Shown piece after piece: positions 39,848 through 48,351 of a DNA stretch of 49,513 nt. The notes beneath the pieces are model-generated. The model was not told the origin of the DNA. It did not search any database and saw only the letters and a program-made list of their open reading frames with translations. Position numbers and translations under genes: made by a program. Where the stretch lies: NCBI GenBank assembly GCA_947466085.1, contig CANIEC010000015.1, positions 1 through 49,513 on the forward strand, given 5' to 3'. The stretch comes from Rhodospirillales bacterium. GTDB taxonomy: Bacteria > Pseudomonadota > Alphaproteobacteria > Reyranellales > Reyranellaceae. Each line of letters begins with the position of its first letter. Within the stretch, counting starts at the first letter, position 1.

Positions 39848-40573
39848 ATGTTCATCCGCCACGAGACGATCGAGAAGAACGTCATCCTGATGCTCGTCCT
39901 GACGCTGATCACGGTATCGATCGGCGGCCTGGTGCAGATCATCCCCCTGTTCACCGTCGAAACGACGATCGAGCGCGTCGACGGTGTCCGTCCGTACACG
40001 CCGCTCGAGCTGCTGGGCCGCAACATCTATATCCGCGAAGGCTGCTACCTCTGTCACAGCCAGCAGATCCGTCCCTTCAAGGACGAGGTCGAGCGCTACG
40101 GTCACTACAGCCTCGCGGCCGAGAGCATGTACGACAAGCCCTTCCAGTGGGGCTCCAAGCGCACGGGACCGGATCTCGCGCGCGTCGGCGGCCGCTACTC
40201 GAACGACTGGCACGTCGCCCATCTGGTGTCGCCGCGCGCCGTCGTGCCGGAGAGCGTGATGCCGGCCTATCCCTTCATCGCGAACCGGCCGCTCGACTAT
40301 TCCGACATCGGCCAGCATCTCCGCACGCTGCGCAGCGTCGGCACGCCCTACACCGATGAGATGATCGCCAACGCGCGCGCCGATCTCGAGGCCCAGGTCG
40401 ATCCGGACCGCGATCCGACGGCCATGCAGAAGCGCTATCCCCGCGCGCCCGTCGCCAAGTTCAACGGCGAAACGACCACGATCACCGAGATGGATGCGCT
40501 GGTCGCCTACCTGCAGATGCTGGGCACGCTGGTGCAGTTCGGCGACATCCCGCCCGACCGGCTCAAGCAATAG
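39848..40573 (+). CDS. ccoO: cbb3 oxidase monohaem cytochrome c subunit
   Basis: A 241-residue membrane-anchored cytochrome c. An N-terminal helix ([20 protein letters not shown]) is followed by the haem site CYLCH at C66/C69/H70 within [18 protein letters not shown], and the family-typical [21 protein letters not shown] Met ligand candidate lies in [15 protein letters not shown] precedes the ATG, 13 bp after ccoN. It passes electrons from CcoP to CcoN. Confidence 0.96.
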   Translation: MFIRHETIEKNVILMLVLTLITVSIGGLVQIIPLFTVETTIERVDGVRPYTPLELLGRNIYIREGCYLCHSQQIRPFKDEVERYGHYSLAAESMYDKPFQWGSKRTGPDLARVGGRYSNDWHVAHLVSPRAVVPESVMPAYPFIANRPLDYSDIGQHLRTLRSVGTPYTDEMIANARADLEAQVDPDRDPTAMQKRYPRAPVAKFNGETTTITEMDALVAYLQMLGTLVQFGDIPPDRLKQ

Positions 40574-40586
40574 AGAGGAGCCCGCC

Positions 40587-40739
40587 ATGACCCTCGAAAG
40601 CCTGCACGAGTTCCTCGCCTCTTTCTGGACGGTCTGGGCCGTCATCATCTTTCTCCTGATCGTCTTCTGGGCCCTGCGGCCACGCAACAGAAAGCGTTTC
40701 GAGAAAGACGCCCGGATCCCCCTCGACGACGACCGCTGA
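40587..40739 (+). CDS. ccoQ: cbb3 oxidase small subunit
   Basis: A 50-residue single-helix protein: MTLESLHEFLASFWTVWAVI continues into FLLIVFWALRP, then a charged tail RNRKRFEKDARIPLDDD. Length, helix and acidic C-terminus match CcoQ/FixQ, which stabilises the complex under oxygen. AGAGGAG precedes the ATG. It lies between ccoO and ccoP in the standard order. Confidence 0.92.
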   Translation: MTLESLHEFLASFWTVWAVIIFLLIVFWALRPRNRKRFEKDARIPLDDDR

Positions 40740-40749
40740 AGGACTGGCC

Positions 40750-41610
40750 ATGCCAACCAAGATCGAGAAAGACACACTGTCCGGCCAGAACACGACGGGC
40801 CACGAGTGGGACGGCGTCAAGGAGCTGAACACGCCGCTGCCGACATGGTGGGTCTATACCTTCTACGCCACCATCGTCTTCGCCGTCGTTTATTGCGCCC
40901 TGTATCCGTCCGTGCCGTGGCTCACCGGCCATACCCAGGGGCTGCTGGGCTACTCGAGTCGCGCCGACCTGCGTCAGGAGCTCAGTGCCCAGGCGAAGGA
41001 GCGCGCCGGCTTCGTCGACCGCATCCGCGCCGCCTCGCTGGCCGACATCCGCAAGGATCCGGAACTGTTCAACTTCGCCATGGCGGGCGGCCGTTCGGCC
41101 TTCCAGACCAACTGCATGCAGTGCCACGGTGCCGGCGGTGGCGGCAGCACGGGCTTCCCCAATCTGGTGGACGACGACTGGATCTGGGGCGGCAGCATCG
41201 ACCAGATCTACGCCACCATCGAGCACGGCATCCGCAACACCGACGACAAGTCCCGCCAGTCGATGATGCCGCGCTTCGGCGTCGACGGGCTGCTCACCGG
41301 CGCGCAGGTGGCCGCCGTGACCGACTACGTGCTCAGCCTGTCGGGCAAGGCGAAAGCGACGCCCGAGGGCGCGAAGATCTACGAGGAGCAGTGCGTCGCC
41401 TGTCACAAGGCGGGCGGCAAGGGCGACCAGGAGCTGGGCGCGCCCAATCTCGCCGACGGGATCTGGCTCTACGGCGGCAGCCGCGACGCCATCTACCGCT
41501 CGATCTTCTACGCGCGCAACGGCAGCATGCCGGCGTGGAGCGGCCGTCTCGACGAGGCGACGATGAAGATGCTGGCGGTCTACGTCCACGCGCTGGGCGG
41601 CGACCGCTAG
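40750..41610 (+). CDS. ccoP: cbb3 oxidase dihaem cytochrome c subunit
   Basis: A 286-residue protein with an N-terminal membrane anchor (TWWVYTFYATIVFAVVYCAL) and two cytochrome c domains. Haem sites are CMQCH (C122/C125/H126) and CVACH (C215/C218/H219). The N-terminal KDTLSGQNTTGHEWDGVKEL is the conserved CcoP start. It receives electrons from soluble or membrane cytochromes; the small cytochrome c at 23390 is one candidate donor. Confidence 0.96.
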   Translation: MPTKIEKDTLSGQNTTGHEWDGVKELNTPLPTWWVYTFYATIVFAVVYCALYPSVPWLTGHTQGLLGYSSRADLRQELSAQAKERAGFVDRIRAASLADIRKDPELFNFAMAGGRSAFQTNCMQCHGAGGGGSTGFPNLVDDDWIWGGSIDQIYATIEHGIRNTDDKSRQSMMPRFGVDGLLTGAQVAAVTDYVLSLSGKAKATPEGAKIYEEQCVACHKAGGKGDQELGAPNLADGIWLYGGSRDAIYRSIFYARNGSMPAWSGRLDEATMKMLAVYVHALGGDR

Positions 41611-41629
41611 GGGTGATGCAGGTCGAACG

Positions 41630-43099
41630 ATGGCTTCCCCCGCCCGCCAGGCCGACAGGACCACGCCACGGCCGCCGACGCCGGAGCCGCCGCCGCTCTA
41701 CGCCCCGCGTGCCAGGGTCTATCCTCGCGCCATCGCGGGAAAGTGGCGGCAGATCAAGTGGGCCACGCTGGTCGTGCTTCTCGGCCTCTACTATGTCGTG
41801 CCGTGGCTGCGCTGGGATCGCGGCCCCGGCGCCCCCTCGCAGGCCATCCTGATCGATCTCGACCATCGTCGCGGCTGGTTCTTCGACGTCGTCATCTGGC
41901 CGCAGGAAATCTACTTCGTCACGGGCTTCCTGATCCTGGGCGCGTTCGGTCTGTTCTTCGCCTCGTCGCTGTTCGGCCGCGTCTGGTGCGGCTTCACCTG
42001 CCCGCAGACCGTCTGGACCGACCTCTTCATGTGGGTCGAGCGGCTGATCGAGGGCGACCGCAACGAGCGCATGCGGCTCGACCGCCAGCCGATGTCGGCG
42101 GGCAAGGCCGTCCGCAAGACGCTGAAGCACACCGCGTGGCTGGTCATCGCCGCCGCCACCGGCGGCGCCTGGGTCTTTTACTATGTCGATGCCCCGACCA
42201 CGCTGGTGAAGATCTTCCGCGGCGAGGCGTCGATGGAGGTCTACGCCTTCGTCGGCCTGTTCACCGCGACGACCTATGTCCTGGCCGGCTGGGCGCGCGA
42301 GCAGGTCTGCACCTACATGTGCCCCTGGCCGCGCTTCCAGGCCGCGATGCTCGACGAGCAGAGCCTGATCGTCACCTATCAGAAGTGGCGCGGCGAACCG
42401 CGCGGCAAGCACAAGGCCGGCGACAGCTGGGCAGGCCGCGGCGACTGCATCGACTGCAATCTCTGCGTCGCCGTCTGCCCGACGGGCATCGACATCCGCG
42501 ACGGCCAGCAGATCGAATGCATCGGCTGCGGCCTGTGTATCGACGCCTGCACACAGACGATGGAGAAAGTCGAACGTCCGACCGGTCTCATCCGCTGGGA
42601 TACGCTCGCCGCCCAGCAGGCGAAGGAGGCTCGCAGCGCACCCGTGGCGTGGCGGCCGGTCCGGGCACGCACCCTGCTCTACGCCGCGCTGCTCGGCATC
42701 GTCGCCATTGTCATGCTGGTGGCCTTCGCGCTGCGCACCGATACCGAACTGACGGTCCAGCGCGACCGCAACCCGAACTTCGTGCGTCTGTCCAACGGGG
42801 ACGTCCGCAACTCCTACGCCGTCAAGGTGCTGAACAAGCGCCGAGCGCCCCGGCACGTCCATCTCGAGATCGACGGGCTGCCGTCGGCCCAGCTGGGCTT
42901 CGTCGGCGCCGATGTCGAGGGCAGCGGCGCGACGGCGACGCTGACGGTACAGCCCGACGCCGTGGGCACCTTCCGCGTGTTCGTCACGGTGCCTTCATCC
43001 GCGGCGCCGTCGGGCGCGAAGCCCATCACCTTCACCGTGCGCGACGAGGCGGGCGGGCGTGCCTCGCACGACGCCGTCTTCGTCGGCCCGGGACGCTGA
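41630..43099 (+). CDS. ccoG: cbb3 oxidase assembly/copper reductase ferredoxin-like protein
   Basis: A 489-residue membrane iron-sulfur protein (FixG/RdxA). About five helices, with WCGFTCPQTVWTDLFMWVER between them; CTYMCPWPRFQAAM; then two 4Fe-4S motifs, CIDCNLCVAVCPTG and CIGCGLCIDACTQTM; and a periplasmic Ig-like C-terminal domain (about 360-489). CcoG reduces Cu2+ for oxidase assembly. The ATG at 41630 lacks a strong ribosome-binding site. It begins 19 bp after ccoP, in one operon. Confidence 0.95.
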   Translation: MASPARQADRTTPRPPTPEPPPLYAPRARVYPRAIAGKWRQIKWATLVVLLGLYYVVPWLRWDRGPGAPSQAILIDLDHRRGWFFDVVIWPQEIYFVTGFLILGAFGLFFASSLFGRVWCGFTCPQTVWTDLFMWVERLIEGDRNERMRLDRQPMSAGKAVRKTLKHTAWLVIAAATGGAWVFYYVDAPTTLVKIFRGEASMEVYAFVGLFTATTYVLAGWAREQVCTYMCPWPRFQAAMLDEQSLIVTYQKWRGEPRGKHKAGDSWAGRGDCIDCNLCVAVCPTGIDIRDGQQIECIGCGLCIDACTQTMEKVERPTGLIRWDTLAAQQAKEARSAPVAWRPVRARTLLYAALLGIVAIVMLVAFALRTDTELTVQRDRNPNFVRLSNGDVRNSYAVKVLNKRRAPRHVHLEIDGLPSAQLGFVGADVEGSGATATLTVQPDAVGTFRVFVTVPSSAAPSGAKPITFTVRDEAGGRASHDAVFVGPGR

Positions 43100-43109
43100 G
43101 GACAGGATC

Positions 43110-43586
43110 ATGAACACCACCGATGTCGCGCGCGGCCGATACATTCCCTGGCTCTTCGTTGCCGGGTTCGCGATCGTGTTCGCGGTCAACGCAACGATGA
43201 TCGGGCTGGCGGTCGGATCCTTCTCGGGGCTCTACACGCCGAAGCCGCGCGATCGGGGGCTGCACTACAACGAGGTCATCGCGGCCCAGCGGGCCCGCGA
43301 TGCACTCGGCTGGCGGGTCGAACCCACCTGGCGGCCCGGCAGCGACAGTATCGAGATCGCCGTGTTCGATCGCGCCGGCCAGCCTCTCGCCGGCGCGCAG
43401 GTCGCCGTGGCGCTGGTGCGTCCGGCCGAGAAGGGCGCGGTGGTGGGCGTTGCGATGGCCGCCGTCGATATCGGGCGGCACGCCGGCCATGTCACCCTGC
43501 CCGCACGCGGCAACTGGGACGTCGACATCTCCGTCGAGCAGGGCGGGCAGCGTTTTGCGCAGACGCGCCGGATGTTCCTCAGGTGA
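43110..43586 (+). CDS. ccoH: FixH-family cbb3 assembly protein
   Basis: A 158-residue protein with one N-terminal helix (YIPWLFVAGFAIVFAVNATM) and a periplasmic beta-sandwich carrying LHYNEVIAAQRARDALGW, the conserved FixH motif. CcoH helps assemble cbb3 oxidase and may stay bound to it. The ATG at 43110 is at the homology start. Its stop overlaps the ccoI GTG start (GTGA, 43583-43586), implying coupled translation. Confidence 0.93.
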   Translation: MNTTDVARGRYIPWLFVAGFAIVFAVNATMIGLAVGSFSGLYTPKPRDRGLHYNEVIAAQRARDALGWRVEPTWRPGSDSIEIAVFDRAGQPLAGAQVAVALVRPAEKGAVVGVAMAAVDIGRHAGHVTLPARGNWDVDISVEQGGQRFAQTRRMFLR

Positions 43587-45955
43587 CCGACGCGGTCCTC
43601 TACGCTCCCTCGGTTGCCGCTCCCGCGGTCGCGCGCACCTGCGCGCATTGCGGCGAGACGGTGCGGGGGGCGCCGGACGCGCTGTTCTGCTGCCCGGGCT
43701 GCGCCAGCGCGCACGCCATCATCGGCGCTGCCGGACTCGGCGCCTTCTACCGGCGGCTGGAAGAGACGCGTGCCCACCGGCCCGAACCGCTCGAAATCGA
43801 TTTCACCACCTATGCCAGGCCCGACGGACACGGGGGTGCCTCGCTGGAGCTTCTGGTCGACGGACTCGATTGCGCCGCCTGCGTCTGGCTGATCGAAAGC
43901 CTGCTGGCGCGCAATCCCACGGTCACCCGCGCGCGGGTCCATCTCTCGACACGCCGCCTGTCGCTGGCATGGCAGGGACCGGTCGCCGACGCCAACGGAC
44001 ACGCCGGACTGGTCGCCGCCCTGGGCTTCCGGCTGGCGCCCTACGACACGATCGCGGCCGCCGCCGGCGACGATCGCGAGACCCGCGAGCTGTTGCGTGC
44101 CATGGCCGTGGCAGGCTTCGCGGCGGCCAACGTGATGCTGCTCTCCGTCGCCGTCTGGGCGGGCCATGACGGCTCGATGGGCGACGCGACGCGCACGCTC
44201 TTTCACTGGCTGTCGGCGGCCATCGCCCTGCCGGCCGTCGCCTATGCCGGCCGGCCCTTCTTCCGCTCGGCCCTGAACGCGCTGCGCGCCGGGCGCACCA
44301 ACATGGACGTGCCGATCTCGATCGGCGTCACGCTTGCGTGCATCGTCAGCCTGCACGAGGCCTGGGCCGGCGAACAGCACGCCTATTTCGATTCGGCCAT
44401 CACCCTTCTGTTCTTCCTGCTGATCGGCCGCTATCTCGACCGCCGCGCGCGCGGCCGCGCCCGTCAGGCCGTGCATGCGCTGCTGGCGCTATCCAGCCGC
44501 AGCGCCACGGTGGTCGGCGCCGACGGCAGCACGGTCTCGCGTCGCGTCGACAGTCTCGTTCCCGGCGACGTGCTGCTGGTCGCCGCTGGCGAGCGACTGG
44601 GCGCCGACGGCATCGTGAGCGAAGGCGTGTCCTCGCTGGATGCGTCCCTGGTGACCGGCGAGAGCCTGCCGCAGCCCGCCTCTCCTGGCGTGAAGGCCTT
44701 CGCCGGCACGATCAATCTCGGCGCGGTCCTGCGCGTGAAGGTCACGGCGGCGGGCGACAACACGCTGCTCTCGGAGATCGTGCGCCTGGTCGAGGCGGCG
44801 GAGCGCGGCCGCTCGCGTTTCGTGGCGCTCGCCGACCGGGTCGCGCGCGCCTATGCGCCCGTGGTGCACCTGACGGCCCTGCTCACCTTCCTGGGCTGGA
44901 CCTTGCTGGCCGGCCTCGCCTGGGACCGGGCGCTGCTGATCTCCACGGCCGTCCTGATCATCACCTGTCCCTGCGCGCTGGCGCTGGCGGTGCCGGTCGT
45001 TCAGGTCGTGGCCAGCACGCGACTGCTGCGGTCGGGCATTCTGCTCCTGTCGCCGACGGCGCTGGAGCGCCTGGCACAGGTCGATCACGTGGTCTTCGAC
45101 AAGACCGGTACCCTCACCCTCGGGCGGCCCGAACTGGTGGCGGCACCGGACGATCCCGAGGCCCGGCGGCTGGCCGCCTCGCTCGCGCTCAACTCCCGCC
45201 ATCCGCTGACTCGCGCCCTCGTGCGGGCCATCCCGGAAGCGATTCCGGCCGCACGTGTCGTCGAACATCCCGGCGCGGGACTGGAGAGCGATGGCGTGCG
45301 GCTCGGATCGGCGACCTTCTGTGGTGTCGCGAATCCACCGGATGACGGACGGTCTGAACTGTGGCTGTCGCAGCCGCACCGCTCGCCCGTGCGCTTTGCC
45401 TTCGCCGACCGGCTGCGGCCCGACGCGAGTGCAACGGTCGCCGCGCTGCGCCGGAGCGGCCTCGCCGTCGAAGTGTTGTCGGGCGACCGGCAGGCCGCGG
45501 TCGCCGAAGCGGCGTCGGCCGCCGGTATCGCCGAGTGGCGGTCCGGCGTCACGCCGGCGGAGAAGGCACAACGCCTCGCCGACCTTGCCGCGCAGGGCAA
45601 ACGCGTCCTGATGGTGGGCGACGGGTTGAACGACGCGCCGGCGCTCGCGGCCGCCCACGCCTCGATCTCGCCGACCACCGCCGCCGAGGCCACCCAGTCC
45701 GCCGCCGATGCCGTCTTCCAGGGCGATGCGCTCGGGCCGGTCGCCGAGATCCTCGACGTGGCGCGCCGTGCCGACCGGCTGGTTCGCCAGAATCTGGCTC
45801 TGGCGCTGCTCTACAATCTCGGCGCCGTGCCGCTGGCGATCCTGGGCAGCGTGACGCCGCTGATCGCCGCCGTGGCGATGTCCTCGTCTTCCCTGCTGGT
45901 GATCGGCAACGCCCTGCGTCTCGGCGCCGGTGGAACGAAAGGCCGGAGGTCCTGA
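43583..45955 (+). CDS. ccoI: Copper-exporting P1B-type ATPase for cbb3 assembly
   Basis: A 790-residue heavy-metal ATPase. An N-terminal Cys cluster (CAHCG at about 20-24, CCPGC at 36-40) precedes an HMA domain with CAAC at 97-100. The membrane metal site CPC is in IITCPCALALAVP, phosphorylation is in FDKTGTLTLG, and the hinge is GDGLNDAPAL. CcoI/FixI delivers copper for the CuB site. It starts with GTG at 43583, overlapping ccoH. Its stop shares a base with the ccoS ATG (TGATG). Confidence 0.95.
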   Translation: MTDAVLYAPSVAAPAVARTCAHCGETVRGAPDALFCCPGCASAHAIIGAAGLGAFYRRLEETRAHRPEPLEIDFTTYARPDGHGGASLELLVDGLDCAACVWLIESLLARNPTVTRARVHLSTRRLSLAWQGPVADANGHAGLVAALGFRLAPYDTIAAAAGDDRETRELLRAMAVAGFAAANVMLLSVAVWAGHDGSMGDATRTLFHWLSAAIALPAVAYAGRPFFRSALNALRAGRTNMDVPISIGVTLACIVSLHEAWAGEQHAYFDSAITLLFFLLIGRYLDRRARGRARQAVHALLALSSRSATVVGADGSTVSRRVDSLVPGDVLLVAAGERLGADGIVSEGVSSLDASLVTGESLPQPASPGVKAFAGTINLGAVLRVKVTAAGDNTLLSEIVRLVEAAERGRSRFVALADRVARAYAPVVHLTALLTFLGWTLLAGLAWDRALLISTAVLIITCPCALALAVPVVQVVASTRLLRSGILLLSPTALERLAQVDHVVFDKTGTLTLGRPELVAAPDDPEARRLAASLALNSRHPLTRALVRAIPEAIPAARVVEHPGAGLESDGVRLGSATFCGVANPPDDGRSELWLSQPHRSPVRFAFADRLRPDASATVAALRRSGLAVEVLSGDRQAAVAEAASAAGIAEWRSGVTPAEKAQRLADLAAQGKRVLMVGDGLNDAPALAAAHASISPTTAAEATQSAADAVFQGDALGPVAEILDVARRADRLVRQNLALALLYNLGAVPLAILGSVTPLIAAVAMSSSSLLVIGNALRLGAGGTKGRRS

Positions 45956-46110
45956 TGGACAGTCTGCTCGTCCTGGTGCCGGCGGCCCTCATACTCGGCC
46001 TGATCGCTCTCGCCGCCTTCCTCTGGGCCCTGCGCAACGGGCAGTACGACGATCCCGACGGCGCCGCGGGCCGCATTCTGTTCGATGACGACGACACAAG
46101 GAGCAAATGA
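45955..46110 (+). CDS. ccoS: cbb3 oxidase maturation protein CcoS
   Basis: A 51-residue single-helix protein: MDSLLVLVPAALILGLIALA, then AFLWALRNGQYDDPDGAAGR and an acidic end FDDDD. This is the FixS/CcoS pattern; the protein is needed for cofactor insertion into cbb3. GGAGG precedes the ATG. It ends the canonical ccoGHIS set, but one more small gene overlaps its stop. Confidence 0.92.
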   Translation: MDSLLVLVPAALILGLIALAAFLWALRNGQYDDPDGAAGRILFDDDDTRSK

Positions 46111-46301
46111 TGTCCTACTGGATCATGGGAACCATGGCCGCCCTGATGGGCCTGCTTGGGCTGTTCATGGCGGGCGCCGCGAAGGACACCGGCATCCTCG
46201 CCTTCGGCCTCGGCCTTTCGCTCTTCGGCGTCCTGTTCTGCTGGTTCATGATCAAGACCAGCTTCGACGAGGCCGAACGGGACGCCGCCGAAGGCAAGTA
46301 G
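46110..46301 (+). CDS. Small two-helix membrane protein appended to the cco operon
   Basis: A 63-residue protein: SYWIMGTMAALMGLLGLFMA (helix 1), GILAFGLGLSLFGVLFCWFM (helix 2), and a charged tail DEAERDAAEGK. Tandem ATGs at 46107 and 46110 overlap the ccoS stop; AGGAG spacing favours 46110. No family is recognised. Translational coupling to ccoS suggests it belongs with the oxidase, possibly as an extra small subunit or assembly factor (inference). Confidence 0.75.
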   Translation: MSYWIMGTMAALMGLLGLFMAGAAKDTGILAFGLGLSLFGVLFCWFMIKTSFDEAERDAAEGK

Positions 46302-46307
46302 CCGGGA

Positions 46308-46321
46308 TTGATCTGGATCAT
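46308..46321. promoter_or_regulatory. FNR/FixK-type box (9 of 10)
   Basis: TTGATCTGGATCAT. The centre is 57 bp before the ATG at 46372. It starts 6 bp after the preceding stop codon. Confidence 0.75.
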
Positions 46322-46371
46322 GGGCCGTTGAATTCCGGCGGGCATAGTGAGCCATCGCCCAAGGAGAACTC

Positions 46372-46743
46372 ATGCCGCTCAAGAAGATCATCCTCGAACT
46401 GGCCCGCACGCCCGAGTTTCCCAACGGCAGCTCGACCCATGGCTATGAATTCGTCGCCCCACTCGATGCGGACGGTCACCTGCAGGCCGAAGGCTGGACC
46501 AAGCACAAGGCAGCCTGCACCGTGCGCCGCTTCTGGCAAGGCGCCGACGACGAGACCGGCCATCTGATCCATCGCCGCGACGGCAAGTGGGCCTTCTCCT
46601 ACCAGCCGGGAGACGACGACGACGAGCCGATCTTCCGCTTCGACACCCACAGGTTCGTCACGGGCGAATACGTGTCCGTCACCGAGCATGACGGCGTGCA
46701 GCGGCCGTTCAAGGTCGTGAAGGTCACGCCGAAGGTGGTGTGA
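46372..46743 (+). CDS. Conserved protein of unknown function
   Basis: A 123-residue soluble, beta-rich protein: KKIILELARTPEFPNGSSTH, GYEFVAPLDADGHLQAEGW, ACTVRRFWQGADDETGHLIH, a DDDDEP acidic loop, then FRFDTHRFVTGEYVSVTEHD. No signal peptide and no named family. AAGGAG lies 7 bases before the ATG at 46372. A FixK-type box 57 bp upstream makes it the rightmost recognisable member of the regulon. It converges on the FAD protein with a 19-bp gap. Confidence 0.78.
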   Translation: MPLKKIILELARTPEFPNGSSTHGYEFVAPLDADGHLQAEGWTKHKAACTVRRFWQGADDETGHLIHRRDGKWAFSYQPGDDDDEPIFRFDTHRFVTGEYVSVTEHDGVQRPFKVVKVTPKVV

Positions 46744-46762
46744 CGCCGCGACTTGCCTGCCC

Positions 46763-48145
46763 TCAGGCCGCGTCGCGTATCCTGACCGCCGACACGGCAC
46801 GGGCGACGCGCGTCGCGCCCTCGATCTGCTCGAGGACGGAACTTGCCTCCCAGGCTGCGCCGCGCAGCGGGTGGCCGACGGCATACAGGCGTCGCGATGG
46901 ATTGCCATCGCTTCCGATCACCGCACCGGTCGCGGCATCGGCCTCGATGCCGAACCCGACCGGATGAGGCCTCACCGCGCCTCTTGCGAGGAGATTGCGG
47001 GCCAGCGCGTCGGGCAAGCGCCGCCAGTCCGCCTCATACCCTGCGGCGTTCACGACATGATCGAAACGACGACTCCGGCTTTCAGCATCGCCGCGCGGAC
47101 GCCAGGTCACTTCGACGCCGGGCTCCGCAGACGGCGCCAGTCCCTGTACACGCCCGGCCATGTTGAAGAAGCGACCCTGCTTCATGACGCGATCCAGCCA
47201 CGCCATGGAATCGGGCACGGCGCGGTGAAAGGCCAGGTCCCAGAAGGTCCTGAGATGGCGCGTGAATCGCCTTCGCTCGATGTCGGACGCATTGGCCCAT
47301 AGCGGCTCGATGAACGGACGCAAACTCAGGACCAGGCGCTGCCAATCCTCTCCGGCTGTCGCGATGGCGCGTCGTTCCCGCTGGATTTCCCGCAACAGGG
47401 CCCGCGTCGTGTCGGGAAGGCTCTCGGGACGCAGAAAAGCGGGCCACGCCTCGACCTCGCGCCGGGACTGCACGAGCAGGCCACGGCGCGAGAAGGTGAA
47501 GTAACGCCCCCGAAAGCCCCGCTTCTCCAGGCTGATCACGATGTCCAGCATCGTAAGGCTGCTGCCGATGATCGCCACATCGCCGTCCAAGCCGTCGATC
47601 TCATCATAGGCGTTCGCGGCCCACGGATCGGCGATGTATCTCCCCTGCGAGCGAACTGAATCGGAAATCGCGAAACCCGACTCGTTTCGCACCAGGCCTG
47701 TCGCCAAGACGATCGTAGTGGCCGGAAGCTGGCGTCCGGAGGCGAGCACGACCTCGCCTTCCGGCGAGACGTCCACGGCACGATCGACCATGTGCCGTAC
47801 CCCGGTCTTTGCCACTTCCGACTGCACATAGTCGCCGTACAAGTAGCGCGGCGGGAAACTCGCGTCGAAGTTTCCATCGGCCGGCCCGGTCCAGCCCCGC
47901 CTGTCGGGATGGTTGGCCAGCCATCGCGACAGGTGTCCCGGATCGCCAGGATACAGGCTGAACATGCGCGCCGGCCCGTTGACGAGATGGTCGAGATCCG
48001 ACGTGCTGTAGGCGATGCCACGCCCGAGTTGCGTTCGAGGCTCGACGATCGTCACCTGCCCCGCTGGATATCCCGCCTCCACCAGCTTGATGGCGGTTGC
48101 GGCTCCTGCGAAGCCGCCGCCGAGGATCACCTTCGAATCAGGCAT
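46763..48145 (-). CDS. FAD/NAD(P)-binding protein
   Basis: A 460-residue flavoprotein of the FAD-NAD(P)-binding type (PF13454-like). The N-terminal Rossmann motif is KVILGGGFAGAATAIKLVEA, then GRGIAYSTSDLDHLVNGPAR and MFSLYPGDPGHLSRWL, a second nucleotide-binding region GDVAIIGSSLTMLDIVISLE, and C-terminal VVNAAGYEADW and VGHPLRGAAWEASSVLEQIE. Members are annotated as hydroxylase-like or siderophore-type flavoproteins without firm function. The ATG at 48145 overlaps a 44-codon upstream ORF by 8 bp. No FixK-type box was seen. Confidence 0.8.
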   Translation of the reverse strand: MPDSKVILGGGFAGAATAIKLVEAGYPAGQVTIVEPRTQLGRGIAYSTSDLDHLVNGPARMFSLYPGDPGHLSRWLANHPDRRGWTGPADGNFDASFPPRYLYGDYVQSEVAKTGVRHMVDRAVDVSPEGEVVLASGRQLPATTIVLATGLVRNESGFAISDSVRSQGRYIADPWAANAYDEIDGLDGDVAIIGSSLTMLDIVISLEKRGFRGRYFTFSRRGLLVQSRREVEAWPAFLRPESLPDTTRALLREIQRERRAIATAGEDWQRLVLSLRPFIEPLWANASDIERRRFTRHLRTFWDLAFHRAVPDSMAWLDRVMKQGRFFNMAGRVQGLAPSAEPGVEVTWRPRGDAESRSRRFDHVVNAAGYEADWRRLPDALARNLLARGAVRPHPVGFGIEADAATGAVIGSDGNPSRRLYAVGHPLRGAAWEASSVLEQIEGATRVARAVSAVRIRDAA

Positions 48146-48272
48146 GATGCACGCGCGGCATGATGTGCTCCGCGAAGCGGCGCATTTCCGCTTCGCGCAA
48201 CCCCTCGGCTTCGAGGATCAAGGTGCCAAAGCGTACGGGTGGAACGGTCATTTGAGGCGGGTCGGCGGACAT
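48138..48272 (-). CDS. 44-residue ORF resembling the C-terminus of an LLM monooxygenase
   Basis: MSADPPQMTVPPVRFGTLIL is followed by EAEGLREAEMRRFAEHIMPR and VHHA. The last part resembles the C-terminal tail of luciferase-like monooxygenases. A stop lies shortly before the ATG, so the ORF cannot extend upstream. Its stop overlaps the start of the FAD protein gene by 8 bp, which would couple their translation. It is either a decayed remnant or a small leader ORF. Confidence 0.4.
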   Translation of the reverse strand: MSADPPQMTVPPVRFGTLILEAEGLREAEMRRFAEHIMPRVHHA

Positions 48273-48351
48273 GTCTGCTTATAGCACAGCCGGCCATGCG
48301 CACCGCCCGTGCCCCCAAGATCATCGCCGACTGAGGGGCACGGTCCGGGTG

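Noticed and set aside
38314..40026. Minus-strand open frame of 570 codons
   Set aside because: It lies opposite ccoN and ccoO, whose haem and copper ligands are unmistakable. The antisense product is Asp/Arg/His-rich with no domain pattern.
41611..41629. Possible extra FixK-like site before ccoG (GTGATGCAGGTCGAA)
   Set aside because: The right half has an inserted base (GTCGAA), breaking the N4 spacing. ccoG is only 19 bp after ccoP and needs no own promoter.
41333..42862. Minus-strand open frame of 509 codons
   Set aside because: Antisense to ccoP and ccoG; composition artefact of high GC.
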